DNA of 64,000 nt, from positions 5,766,001-5,830,000 of the forward strand of contig JAGYVD010000002.1 in the NCBI GenBank assembly GCA_021209875.1. The letters run 5' to 3'. A program made the position numbers and the translations under genes. A model generated the notes under the pieces. That model was not told the origin of the DNA. It made no database searches and was given only the letters and a program-made list of their open reading frames with translations. This stretch comes from Rosellinia necatrix. Lineage: Eukaryota; Ascomycota; Sordariomycetes; Xylariales; Xylariaceae. Positions within the stretch are counted from its first letter, which is position 1; each line of letters begins with the position of its first letter. Below, one piece after another: positions 1-11,751 of this stretch.

Positions 1-1588
1 GTCTTAATGTATTACATTGGGTCGTCTGCATCCGCACATAGAGTTGCATTTCTAGACGGAAGTCTGCAATCGGCAGGGAGGCACTGGAAGCATACCGCCG
101 CATGGTAACCGGCTTCGGGTATCATACCCACATTCGGTTTATGCTCTCAAGAAGAATGTTGTAAAAGCCTCGAGGGGCTTGAGGGGGCACTAAAGTAGCG
201 GCTAGATATGAATATCTGGTTTCAAACGACAAAATATTAATACAAGAATCATTAACCCCTCATTCGTCACATAAATTGTCTTGCGAGCGATATCTTCGTA
301 AAGGTACCAGGACACTAAAGCGCTACGCTGCGGCCTCCTCTAATCTTTACTTTAAAAGGCCACCGTTTGAGCCTAAGGCAGATACGAAAAGGATATTTCC
401 ATTGAGGCACTCGGCCTCGGATTCGCGCCGCGGGCTATTATGTCGTTGCCTATCTCCTGAAGTAAGGAGACAGACATTAGATCGTGCACAGAGGCAGGCA
501 GGCAGTGACTGCGGAATTCGACCGGGAACGCTCCCTGTCGCGGCCTACCTATGTGCATAACCCCCTACCTCATTTCTTCCCTACAGGGCCGTGATCTGGT
601 AGAGGTTGAGGTGTGCGTGGGGAAAGGTGGTATGGGGTGGCATCCAGTATCCCCTCACGCGCTGATAAGATCATAACTCAAACTAGTTAGCTTCCTCTAG
701 TTAGTGGTGTTGAGCCTCAAAATTATAGATCGTGATCGGCGCTAGCTTGTGACCCCTTCGGAACCACTCCCTTCTCACTAACAGCTTTCAATTAATTAGT
801 GTTCACTCATCCTTAGGTTTATATGTCCCGTCCTACTCAGAAACAATTTAAGAGTATGTCTATTCTACTACATAGTCACGATTCTCGATGTTACTTATGT
901 TAAGATAGCTGCTTAATAGCGACCCCGCTTGATCTACCTTTCGTCCATAAATCCCTAGGTGAATAATAATATTCTCTGGGGGTACTCTCTAATGTTACGA
1001 ATACATAGGGATTTAGTATTGCCTCTTGGCAACAAAAAAAGACGTAAACTAGGTAGGCTTGGCAACTGCTCTAGCCTATAAGGCTTGCAGGGTGACCGTG
1101 AGTAGAATAATAAGCCTGATGTATGTCGAAGTGTAAGCTAGGGTTTGGCTATTATACACTAAGTGAATTTATGATAGCGCAGAACTACCAAGCTGTGCCA
1201 CTGTACTATATAGTATACGCAAAGGTGGCATAGCGGGGTTGTTAAAATGCTACTTATATATTATACGCACAGCTGCGGAGTTGAATGCGTATGCTGTCAC
1301 AGCCCAAGTGTCGGTTCCACCTCAACAGGTTGCCCGAAGGGATGAAATAAGGGAAGCAGATGATGATGGGAATTATGCCTAACTACCATCAACCGGGTGC
1401 CCAGGACTTAGAGCGTTTGCTAAAAATCTTGGCGGCGTGAGCGTGATGTAAACAGAGCAAAGATACCTATGCATGTATGCACAACCACAGAATCTGACAT
1501 GTCATCTTCCATTGGTATCCCCACATTTATTTCGAGTGATATGTTGCCCTCCCTAGTTACTGACACCGTCGAATAAACAGACTATTTC
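1..1588. other. gene-poor stretch, nothing recognised
   Basis: Both strands carry only short ORFs (the longest is about 94 codons from a TTG) without recognisable motifs. Base composition is mixed, with no obvious tandem repeat. It lies just 3' of the Pth11-like gene and probably contains its terminator region. Confidence 0.5.
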
Positions 1589-3182
1589 TCACTTTTTTCC
1601 AAAGGCCGCGCTAATCCGCACGATGTTCCTGCCGTTGTTTAGGTAGTGCTCATTGCTGTGTGCGTCATCGGATACCCTAGCGGACTGAGTCTCACGGTAA
1701 GCCGTCATTTCAATATCAGTGACGTGGGTTATAGTGATCCCCTCACATCTTCTTCTGTGAGAACCGTCGAAACTCCCAAACATGGATCGAAGTGTTGCCA
1801 TCGTCCCTCTTTGCACGTGTGGGAGTTCTTGAGGGTTTATTTGAACTGTACTGCTTGTGTCGTCCATGCTAGTCTTTTTCCATGAAAACGATGCTATGGA
1901 ACCTAGTCTCTGCGCAAACGTTTTGAACACTGGAAAGGCAACCGGTACGCAAGCGCAAACCAATCCAAGGTTGATCTCGGTAACACTGATAAGCAGAGTT
2001 AGATACAACAAGATATCATCAAAGGAGGTTATTGCCTACGATAAAGCGTAAGGTGCCATGGCAGTCCATAGGGGATCAGGGACACCGTCAATAATGACAG
2101 CTCGGTATATACTAAGGCGAGCGACTAGTGAGGCGAGTGAAACAATGCAAGCGCTATAAGCCAACAAGAACACGGTATTAGCACTAGTAGTCAATAGTTA
2201 AGCCATGAGGTGTGCAAATACGTACAGGAACCCTGTTGCAAACAGCGTCACGAGGCCAACCTTCCTCACGGTCGACATATTGAGGTCAGCGATAGAGGTA
2301 AGCGGTATGGCAATAATATATAGATCCGAAAACGCCCCCAAGGAGCCGAGGATTACTGATATTATTGCATCGGGGCCTGGGGTTCTTGCAAAGAAATTAG
2401 GGTCGGTCCATCCTGTATCGCCCAGGTGAGGCACGTTATAGTAGATCCAGGCTATTTCCAATCCGGCATAGGATACCGTTACGAAAACAATACCAATTTG
2501 TATCAATATTCTATTGCGTGCCACTGGGGAGAATAAACGGTAGAATAGGGCCAGTAGAGATAATTTGGTCAATGCTGCCGCCAAAGAATACAACGCCGTC
2601 GCAATAAAGCTCTCCTAAACATCATGCAGTGTTAAAATAAAAAGTTTTATAACACGATGTAGTAATTATACGGGATTATACACACATGGATGAGGCTGTC
2701 TGTGAGAAAGCTACGTGGGATGTCCCAAAAGTGACGCCCGTAAACATCATCGATAACTAAACGCATAAATTAGTAAATAATACCGCAGTACTATAAGTAT
2801 AACAGCGATTATTATACCTGTCGCGAGTACCGCTGCACAGAAGCCAACGGTTGCTAACTATGTGCACGCTAGTTAGAAAAGCCATACTAGGTGGACGATA
2901 ATAACCTGCCCCTGCACCTAGGCACAAGTCTACACAATTAGCGGAAGGTCCAGGCTAAGTACAGGTGATCGAATGCTCACAATCCTCGCTTCGCAGGCCT
3001 TGCCCCAACCGGTGGAGAGAATAAAGGCGAATAATTACAAACCCAATTGCAAGCGGCAGAGTAGTGTAAATGGCGACACGCGGCATCCAGGCTCGAGAAG
3101 GAGGGTTGATAAAGTTGCTCAGTTGGCCTGGAGGGGGAGGCGTAACTGGAACCTTGCTAGGATCAGAATCATCCATAATCAT
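1589..3182 (-). CDS. Pth11-like / fungal rhodopsin-domain integral membrane protein, six exons
   Basis: Predicted seven-helix plasma-membrane protein of the fungal Pth11-like rhodopsin-domain family; such proteins are putative receptors. Reading frame and splice signals give exons 3182-2981, 2853-2818, 2756-2686, 2614-2226, 2153-2040 and 1985-1589, which sum to 1209 nt (402 aa). Donors are GTGAGC, GTATAA, GTGTGT, GTACGT and GTAGGC, and all phases match. Family blocks appear in order: PSRAWMPRVAIYTTLPLAIG near the N-terminus (helix 1), YGRHFWDIP, SLAAALTKLSLLALFYRLFS, then VTEINLGLVCACVPVAFPVF (last helix) followed by a hydrophilic tail of about 110 residues. The 36-nt second exon is unusually small. 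The ATG at 3182 (MIMDDSDP) is the first in frame. It sits in a gene-poor region, but no break is needed to read it, so it looks intact. Family is known; exon limits and ligand are inferred or unknown. Confidence 0.75.
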
Positions 3183-4062
3183 AGTTGTAGAGGAAGCCAG
3201 GTGTGATCAAAAGCAAAAGAGATAATCAAATCAAAAAGAAACAATGTGACATGGTAGGGTTTTTACAATATTTATTCCTAGTCTACAAGACTAAGGAAGG
3301 CGAACAAGCTATATTTTATTCTGTGAATAGTACCCGGCGACCTGGACAATTTTCTCGTCTTCCGGACAAGGATGTGTTGTCATCTGAACTACATCTTGTG
3401 AAAATCCCCGACTACCTTGGAGTTCCCGTTGAAGCCACTATTCCGATTCGGAGCTGAATTAGCACAATTAACCAAGCCCCATGTCTAGGATACGGGATAT
3501 CGATAAGAAATCATTGGATTTTAAGAGTCTAGTATTGATTAATGCTAGGCGGACAACGAACTTCGTCACGGGGTTGCATGTACGCCACCTTTGTCGCACT
3601 CGCATATAGATCAGTCGTCAAACCACCTGAAAGTAACTATTACATGAATCACACTAGGCCACTTGGCGGCCATTTCACTAGAAATATGGAGAATTTAATG
3701 ACTTCATGTGGCTGAACTAAGAAGTGGTGAAACTAGTGGTAGCCAATCCCTGAATCCACGGTCTAGAGCGAGTTACCACCGAAGGGAGTAGAGAGCGCGT
3801 ACCCTTCTGATTAGTTAAAGCAGAAAACATTGGTATTTTTACTTTATTGAAACTTTTGATGAATGGAAGAAAGTTTGAATGTGGTATCATAAGGGTATTA
3901 AGGTAGTGACGCCTTCGTTCGCTCAGTTGTCTATATATTCAGGCGCTTGTATTGACTCTTGCATTGCCATGGAACTTCGAAGCTTATATAGCGGTTCCTG
4001 GCTTTCTTGTTCATGCTCCATTTTTATTTTATTTCTTAATATATTCTCTCTTCCTTAGCTAA
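3183..4062. other. intergenic, one weak ORF
   Basis: Upstream region of the Pth11-like gene. A plus-strand ORF from the ATG at 3251 to 3457 (about 68 codons, MVGFLQYLFLV) has no recognised motif and is not called. TATA-like strings occur near 3932 and 3983, upstream of the next putative gene. Confidence 0.4.
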
Positions 4063-4670
4063 TATGCTATTCGTAGATCAGCCTGCTTCTTTGTTGACTT
4101 GCCTCGGTGTCTGCTATATATTCTATCAAATATTCATCAGCAGTGGCTTGTGCTAAGATCAGTGATTTTTCGGGTTTCGCCAAATTCACAGTAGGCAGCT
4201 CTGACATCGAGGTAATCCTCAGACTGACTCCTCCACAGATGCATTCCAGATTCGTGCAGAAGCTCTTCGCATTCGACCATCATTTTCCCTCATTTATGAA
4301 GGTAATGACGATGAAAGAGCACATAAAGTTAGACGGACTGTCTTATCCGCTTAAATATTTGGGCCAGTATACAAAAGCCTAATTTATTGTAGTAATCATC
4401 TACGCAGATGGTGATGGAGATTGCTTTTGGGGGTCTGGGTGGAAATGATTTAGAGACAAGTGCTCTAGGGCCTTTTTTCTTCCACGACGACACTATTGCA
4501 CCTCGTGACATAACTATAGCTTGGGGGTAAGATTCAATTCTTCTCAGAGAGGTATTGAAGAAGGGCGTTAACTGAAGCTTAGTACAATTACACATACAGT
4601 ATCCTGTACCTTGATGGCGATTCTCCACGCGCTGCAAAATGAATCATTTCTCCACCAAGTACAGTGTTAA
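4063..4670 (+). CDS. unrecognised putative spliced gene
   Basis: Two downstream exons join cleanly. Exon 4408-4526 opens with MVMEIAFGGLGGNDLETSAL and ends phase 2 at donor GTAAGA. Exon 4583-4670 follows a TTAG acceptor and ends HQVQC-stop. Upstream, the frame ending HHFPSFMK at 4301 stops at donor GTAATG and joins in phase 0 across a 106-nt intron to 4408. The first exon is uncertain: an ATG at 4063 opens a hydrophobic leader (MLFVDQPASLL) in another frame, so at least one more intron or a frame break must lie between 4063 and about 4200. I do not recognise the protein. It could be a real gene, a relic or a chance ORF chain. Confidence 0.3.
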
Positions 4671-6210
4671 TGAAACATATAACAATACTCGAACTAATGA
4701 GGATATCTCAAGGAAACTACTCCAAAGCACCCTACTGTCCTCACATTTCGCCAAAACCTTACGCCCTTACGTTATTCTAGATATGAGCTGCTAAACTGTA
4801 GAGTTTCTCACATGGATCCACAAGTTTGGAACATATAGTAGGGCACTCACCCGGGAGGATCATTTTGGGCTGGCTGATTTACTGTCGACCCGGCCGACCC
4901 CTGAAGCGGCCCAATCAGCCCCCGCAGCCATGCCGTCAAGCCTCCGAAGCTACGTGATACAAGTATTCCTTACCTCACTACCAGGGAGCTCGAGGGACCT
5001 TTTGGTGGTATGTTGGGGTATATTACAAACAACTCGTCTAGAGCGTTTCCCAGCCAAAGTTATTATTATTTCCACACATTATCTCTGCTTATCAGACAAT
5101 ACAACACCATTCCTTCCCGCATTTGAAAGAAGGTATCAGTAGAACAAGATTTATCAACGAAGCAAGATTGCTAAGGGATCAACGCTATTAAGGTGGCGTA
5201 CGATGACGCACTATAAATTAGATTATAAACTGTCTCAGATCATCTCAGTTGCTCGAACGCTGTACTACCTTCAACTACGTCATCGGCAGTAGTTCTCACG
5301 CCAATTCATTCGCCAATTACTGCCGTAGCGGAAGATATGGGTAGCATAGGCTCCAAGTTGATCGTATCAGGGGATCCTGAGCCTTACTAGAACCCTAACT
5401 CCTAACCTTAATGCGAAGGCACTCCAGCCATCGTTGATATCGTTTGTATTACTAGCACTAGTTAATAACCATCTCCGCCCTGAATATGACCAGTCCTAAG
5501 TCTACTTATTGACGCCCAGTTACGTAAGACGGGACGTTAGATTAGATAGTGCATAAACGAACTGCTAGCCCGACATAGTGGCCTTAATGAGGAAACTGCT
5601 CCGCCAATGGAGTTTCGAATTCTACCTAAGTACCAGCAGTTTGGTACCACCTACAGTCTTGTGGAACACGGTCACTTTGGTAATTGGTTCAGTAGAACTA
5701 TATCACGGCATGATAGTGTTGGTAAGTGTACGCTGCGACATGCATCAGGAGGGAAATATCAACGCCTCACCTCGTGATGTCTTGAATCTTTGATACGAAA
5801 CCAAAGTGAGATATCTCGTGGTTACACCGCTCCGAGGGCGGCCATTCTTTGAGCCTGTGTGTTTGACACTGTGCACTGAGGGCTGTACCCCCCAAGACTT
5901 AGCACGAATATTAAAGCCTCTGATGTGCAAGAACTAAACCAAATACCCTCATATACTGCTTCATCGTCTTCCACTGTTGGCCATTTTACGTATATCTATC
6001 CCCGTTTTGAATAGCTTTTCTTGCATTCATTAGAAATAATGACTCCTTAATCTCTCCCTAGCCCTAACCTCAGTAACGTCCCTATATTTGGGGGCATAGG
6101 GCTATCTGACCTTCATCTATATTCGGCGAGGCGATCTAATTATAATACTGCGTGTTATTGATATCTATCACTAGGGAAAACTGCACTTCCAATTAGGAAC
6201 AACTGAAAAC
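4671..6210. other. gene-poor stretch, nothing recognised
   Basis: Only short unconnected ORFs on both strands, for example 5578-5793 plus, whose product has a hydrophobic middle but no family motif. No tandem repeats or transposon ends were seen. Confidence 0.4.
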
Positions 6211-6720
6211 CTATTCGATTTCACACACGTTCAGAATGTTGCCCATGCCCATCTTCTCAGCATCCAAGTTCTTCTCAAATCCCTTCGTTCAGAAGAAACA
6301 TCGGACCCTCGCCTAGATAAAGAATGCGGTTTTGTCACGAACGATAGTCTTGTGTACTTTCGGAGTTCCGATGGTGCCGTTGGGGGAAAAGCAGGATGTA
6401 ACTATGAAATGCGTCGCGTTTGGGTTCTTTCTGGCTTTGTTGCGATGATTCTTGCATTTCTCGGTGAAGTCTTTTTTGCACTTATCAGAAAAGCCGGTTG
6501 CATTTAACCATTAGAGAACGTCTTTCAGTTGTATGACACACCACTACAACATCTCCAAGGCAAGATCTATTCTGGGGTATGAACCCCTTGTATCATTACC
6601 AGAAGGCATCCTGCGTCAGTGGTGTCTAGACTAAGAGGAGCCAAACAAGGGCCACATACTCTGAATAAGCTAGTCCCTCTTTTCAAGATGATTGAACCTT
6701 GTACAATCATCATGGGTGCT
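6211..6720 (-). pseudogene. possible relic of a small Cys/Lys-rich protein gene
   Basis: One minus-strand frame reads protein-like over two blocks. The first contains FSDKCKKDFTEKCKNHRNK and then HFIVTSCFSPNGTIGTPKV, open for about 65 codons. The second is FEKNLDAEKMGMGNILNVC with a final stop at 6211-6213. The blocks share the same frame and are separated by two stops. Further stops lie upstream and could derive from CAG, CAA or CGA by C-to-T change, as RIP would produce. The stop density over the whole segment is about that of random DNA, so the call rests on composition only. No family recognised. Confidence 0.25.
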
Positions 6721-7538
6721 TTTCCGGGAGGGGGAGTTAACAAGTTAGAGATAATACAACGTGGCTACGTGTCAGGTAAATAAAGCACATAACGAGATAC
6801 CAGCTACCCTACGGTGTAGCTCTAGAGGCACATTGGTGCATATAAAGACTGAAGGCCTCTCACCTTAGATGGTAGGCCCAGGAATCAATAATATTGAGCC
6901 ATACCCCAATACTCAGCTATCTACTTGCGACCCAGTTGCTACCTTCTAGTGATTAGACCCCACTCTGGACATTCTTCATATGGCACAACGAGTCTGATAG
7001 GCGAGTGCAGCTTGAGTCTCGTGGCGTGAAATCTATCAATGTAGACTTATAATTTCCTCCCCATCATTAATGCTCTCCGTTTAATTAACACGTAGTTGGA
7101 AGAGCTATGAAACGGACAGCTGCATGCTTTTAATCGAGATCAAATACGAAAGCGAACTCAGGAGACGCTCTTGATTTGTCAGTTCGATACCCGCGCTCAA
7201 CAGTAGTCACATGCCGGGATATACCTAACCACCTACTCTCTCTCATACACCCTCTTTAATTTACGACAAGGGGGTCTATCAAGAGAGCGTCGGTGAGAGT
7301 ATTACGTTGTGGTGTGGGACGACAATGTCTTACATGCACGAAAAAGCCACGTGCTAGGACCAACGTCGTTATTTCGAATCTATGTCCGAACTTTTGAGCC
7401 ATTTTACGTTGTCCTCCATTCACCAATTCAAAATACACTCCTTGGGTCGCCTTTATCAAGAAGTATTTCAACCTCACCCCTTCAATCAGCATGGAATTAG
7501 CAGGCCAAACCACAACTACGAACATCTACGTCTCTAAC
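6721..7538. other. intergenic, nothing recognised
   Basis: Contains a 90-codon minus ORF (7256-7525) and overlapping plus ORFs with no motif. It would be the promoter side of the MFS relic. Confidence 0.4.
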
Positions 7539-8295
7539 ATGAGAGACCGAATGTCTTCATATGCAGAGGAAGCGAATTTTCTAGTCGTCCGGAAACTTTG
7601 AGCCGTTCTCACTGCCGTTATTACCTTCTGCTTCATTTTCCTTCTCGATACAGCCATAATAGCTACTGTAGGTGTCCATTCTATTTCACATTGTGAACTG
7701 TAGTATCTCACACAACATAGAAATACCTCAAATTGCCCACGAATTCTCATCGCTGAGTGATACTGGTTGGTATGGAAGCGTATATTCTTTTGCGATTCAA
7801 GTTTTATCATGCTGTCCAAGGCTTGCTCACTCTTCCCCTGAATACACTGTAACCATTACTATTATAGCGCCGCCTTGTAAGCTACAGCCAGGAAGCTATA
7901 TTTCCACCTGAGCGTTCAGGTAAGTGACAGCATGTCTCTTTTTTACGGGTTCTGACTCTATATTAGTAGACTTTTACGGCATTCATAGCCATCTTTGAAG
8001 TCGGAACCTTTCTGTACGGGCTTGTTGGATCTTCCGTCATCTTCATCCTAGGAAGGACTGTGGCTGGCCTGAGCGCTGCGGGGATCCTTAGCAGAGGTTC
8101 AACAATCATTACCGCGTCAGTATCCCTCGAAAGACGGCCGACCATATCTGGGATCTTCATTGGAGGTACGCGTGTAATATCTTGTCAGCGTAAGTTTATG
8201 ACGGGTTTCTGGCATACATAGGCAGTGTCATAAGGCCTCTCATCGGGAGGTTTCTAACGCAGTACCGAAGTCGGCGTTGGTGTAAGTGGCTTTGA
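7539..8295 (+). pseudogene. MFS (drug:H+ antiporter type) transporter, broken N-terminal fragment
   Basis: Plus-strand pieces match the first third of a fungal DHA-type major facilitator. 7539-7671 encodes helix 1 (FCFIFLLDTAIIATV) but carries an in-frame TGA at 7599. 7721-7779 encodes IPQIAHEFSSLSDTGWYGS. 7970-8165 encodes AIFEVGTFLYG, FILGRTVAGLSAAGIL and the motif-A-like loop SLERRPTISGIF. 8222-8295 encodes SVIRPLIGRFL and SRRWCKWL, then stops. Good splice signals join most pieces (introns 7672-7720, 7920-7969 and 8166-8221). Between 7780 and 7919 the expected helix-2 segment is not open in one frame; only KLYFHLSVQ is readable. A weak continuation (ILGALLLVLMPRV) may lie near 8385-8420. 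The rest of the usual roughly 500-residue transporter is absent. Homology is clear; that it is dead is inferred from the stop, the broken segment and the truncation. Confidence 0.75.
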
Positions 8296-9382
8296 GACGT
8301 CCAGTGACCTTTCCCCATGTTGCCTAAGGTTGATTAAATACGGTACCCAGGTTGATTAATCAATCTGTCTATCAATAGCTTCATATTAGGGGCTCTTTTG
8401 CTCGTCCTCATGCCCAGAGTCTACCAAATTCACCCTTAGCTTTCGAACCTTCCTTCGATCCTAAATTAAATCGGCATACTGAGAATCTTCATTTCTGTCC
8501 CTTCAATAATCATTGTATTGCTTGCATTATGATATGGTGGGAACCAGTATTCATGGGATAGCAACAAAATGCCATTTCAACACTTTGCACAGTTGGTTTG
8601 AACTCTACTCTCTACACATGCATAAAGTTACATTCCCGGCTTGGTTATGCGTTATTCATAACTAGACTCAACTTAAACTATGTCTCAGATTTCTTAGCAT
8701 ATTTACATGCCGCATTGCCGGCACGATCCTAGTACACTAACAAGAGACAGTGTCACGTTTGAACGATGCTAACGCGCTAAAAGTCACTAAAACGTTGACA
8801 TAATCATAAAGTCTTCGAATAACTACCCAACCGACAATTTATATTCTATTTGGCCCTAGGCGTAGTGATCGAGGCTAACTAGTTAGTCACGATGATTGAG
8901 ATCCCGTGGCACGAGTAATCGCCATGAAGGGGTTAGCAGCGTGAAGCTCCCGCTGACGCAGTGGCTTCGCTACAAGCTTTACCCATTCGGGTAAGCCATT
9001 CCCGCCTCCAGATGTATTGCGCTCTAAGCCAATATCCCAGCATATAAGAACCCCTGAATAAACCACCGCAACGCAAAGTCGGAACATTACCTCATTGCAA
9101 AGACTAGTAAGGAGAGAATACCGATGGAAGACATGATCTGGTACCTCTTTTAGATTCATTGGCCGGGCTAGTCGGTAGGTTCCGGCTGCGCGATCAGGAT
9201 AGTATGGCCGAACTTGAGATCGGAAAGGATTGTATTATCGGAGTGGTGAAAAAAGAAATACACACAAACCTCCTTGCATCAGTGTGTCAGATTATTGCGA
9301 AGTGGCGTTCGATACCTGCTGGAGAAGGCGGGTGATGGCATCATGGAGATAGTGACTCGTGTGTGTCAAGTCCGTGTGTGTG

Positions 9383-9414
9383 ATGAGTCGCGTAGGTAAT
9401 GAGTCGCGTAGCTA
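9383..9414. promoter_or_regulatory. tandem 16-bp repeat with TGAGTC cores
   Basis: Two direct copies of ATGAGTCGCGTAG start at 9383 and 9399, spaced 16 bp, about 155-185 bp upstream of the hydrolase ATG. TGAGTC resembles half of a bZIP (Gcn4/Yap/AP-1) site. A role as an operator is inferred from position and repetition. Confidence 0.4.
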
Positions 9415-9428
9415 CCGCACAATGACAG

Positions 9429-9436
9429 TATAAATA
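9429..9436 (+). promoter_or_regulatory. TATA box of the alpha/beta-hydrolase gene
   Basis: TATAAATA lies 133 bp upstream of the start codon at 9569. It is followed by a CT/CA-rich leader, as expected of a fungal core promoter. Confidence 0.5.
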
Positions 9437-9568
9437 CGGACGATGAAGAAACCACATTAGATTCTTAAATTTACACTCTATGCAGCCCCTTCAATTGCCA
9501 TACATCATCCTCTATCAAATACTCAACTCAGAGACACCTTTGCATCATATAACAGAACTCAGCCCCCT

Positions 9569-10472
9569 ATGCTTTGGTCATTCAGCCGGCTACGTGGCCG
9601 TAAAACGCCAGATTCGTCTCGAAAGTCCGAAGCCGTAGCGACTCGATCCTCTTCGAAGCCTGTCATCGTCTTAGTCTCCGGGGCTTGGCACCTTCCTGAT
9701 GCCTGGCATAAGGTCAAACCCCAGCTGGAGACGGCCGGGTACGAGGTATACACGCCGAGGTCAATGACGGTGGTAGGTCCTGAGCCTGTCAACCACTCGT
9801 GGCGCGTCGACGTAGCAATGATACATGACCTCGTGCTCCCTCTTTTTGAACAAGGGCGCGAAGTGGTCATTGTCGGCCACTCGTATGGCGGCGTGGTAGC
9901 GACCGCGTCAGTCGAGGGACAGACTATCCTCGATCGACGTCTACGTGGTCTAAGCGGAGGCTTCAGTGCGGTTGTATATGTTACTGCATTTGCTTTTCCA
10001 CAGCGGGGAGGCTGTATTGCTTCGGCCATTGGTGGGAAGTACCCTGAGTGGATTATCGCAGCTGAGCCGTATAAGAATGTCAGTCGGCTAGCCCTTGGCA
10101 TCGCCCGACCTATATTTGCTAATGATCGGTCAATGCTTACAGATACAATTTTCCATGCAAGTGGCACTCGAGCTTGAGTCATTTTATAGCGACCTACCAG
10201 AAGATGAGGCGGCGGGGTGGCGCGCAAAGCTGCAGCATCATTCACAACGTTCGTTCGAGGAGCCTCTGGGATACTGCGCCAACGATATCAAAATCCCCAT
10301 GACCTACCTGATATGCGAGGGTGACAAGACCCTACCGCCAGAACTCCAAGAGTCCATGGTGCAAGGCATTGCAGCTATGACGACGAGGCGTTGTACAGCA
10401 GGGCATAGTCCATTCTTAAGCCAACCAGACAGGACCACCGAAGTGATCATTGAGGCTGCAAGAAATTGTTAG
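9569..10472 (+). CDS. alpha/beta hydrolase (AB_hydrolase_1/6 type)
   Basis: Soluble alpha/beta-fold hydrolase, probably an esterase or related enzyme of unknown substrate. Exons 9569-10078 and 10143-10472 flank a 64-nt intron (donor GTCAGT, branch GCTAAT, acceptor TTACAG), giving 279 aa. The fold starts at KPVIVLVSGAWHLPDAW (about residue 30), which supplies the oxyanion region. The nucleophile elbow GHSYGG places Ser105. The acid is probably Asp231 in CEGDKTLP and the base His258 in AGHSPFLSQP. The first 29 residues are basic and Ser-rich and may be a leader. Without splicing the frame ends before the acid and His, so the intron is strongly supported. It is the first gene of the accessory block with the OYE reductase and transcription factor. 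Substrate and involvement in a pathway are not visible. Confidence 0.85.
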
Positions 10473-11751
10473 CGAAGACGAGGATGTGTGGCCGGTGGTG
10501 GAGTGCATGTAACCAAGCGAAATATGCAGCCCAGATACAGCCGATGAAGAAACGCGATTGCCGAATATAATAACGTCGTATAAGATCGCCAGTAATTATA
10601 CCCTCCAGTTATAATCATCAGTGACAGGGGGTCTGTTCACGAGCTGCATATCGTTATCCTTTTCCACGTGGTCAGAGCCAAGAACTACAGAAGCACAGAC
10701 TCACCCTTTGAACTATAAGTAAATCGGTATTAAGTACTATTAACTACTGTGGCATGATAGTGCGAAGTAAAGGCTCACGTTGGCTTGGGAGCCCATGAAA
10801 CTGGCCACCAATCTCTAGTAGATAGATAACTGCATCTTTGGATCCGCGTGCTCCTTACAAAAGTCCCCAGCAGCTTTGGCCCAAAATATCTGACTTCTTG
10901 TCACATCTTCACCAGCGCCACATAATCCCTTCCGGGGTGTACCCCTCCAGCGCGCCAAGCCGATATGTGACGATAGCCATATTCTGACAGTTTCTGGAAA
11001 TTCGTGGCCACCAAGCAGGCGAGCAAATATGAGTTAAGTATACTCCGCGAGTGCTAGCCACTATAATACCAATTGATTTGGTAACGACCCAACGGACAAG
11101 GTGCTATTAATTCAGTCATATTAACCATAATATGGCATATAATGACCACCCGAGCTTGAACCCTCACTCAAGATGGGCGAACACGGAGAGGTATTGTGTC
11201 TACAATAAGATTTGAGTTCATTTTGACAACTCTATCACTGGGCATTTTGCCAATGTACAACGCTAGACAGGGGTTCGGGTCAAATGATAAGAGGGGTGAG
11301 AGTGAACAGAAAACTTGGCGCCTATCATACAGGATCGCTTGAAACTGGCTGGAAGGGATCTCAAAGCACAGTAGATGGATTGAGTTGTACCTTGGCATTT
11401 CTGGAGACTCATAAGGGTCCGGCTTTTGTGGCTTTGAAATAATGCGAATAGTTGAAGAATACAGTTGGGAAGCGACAAATAGATGCTTTCTCAGTCGTCA
11501 TCCAGGTTTTGTATACTTACTAGAGGTAATAGGTGTATAGTGTAGCTTGCTGACCATATTTCCCGGGTGATGGAGCAGGGGTAGGGTCCGTTCAATATAG
11601 GTATCAGCGGCGATTTGCCCGGCACAGTTACTCTGTCGGGCCCCGATAAGTGCTTGTAATATCGGTCGATGTATATAATAAGAGTACTACAGGGATTAGG
11701 ATGCAACGTAACCCATCCTGCTAGGGTGTATGTAGAGGCGACCTCATTGAT
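10473..11751. other. intergenic between hydrolase and reductase genes
   Basis: Convergent intergenic space (hydrolase plus, reductase minus). Only short ORFs with no recognised family. It should hold both 3' ends; no clear poly(A) signal could be assigned. Confidence 0.5.

Larger units (their letters stand above)
8296..9568. other. intergenic / promoter region of the hydrolase gene
   Basis: No gene recognised. A 90-codon minus ORF with an ATG (9159 to 8887, MNLKEVPDHVFHRY) has no family motif. The right end holds the tandem TGAGTC repeat and TATA box listed separately. Confidence 0.45.

Noticed and set aside
9559..10245. 228-codon minus-strand ORF
   Set aside because: Antisense to the alpha/beta hydrolase exon 1, which has the GHSYGG nucleophile motif.
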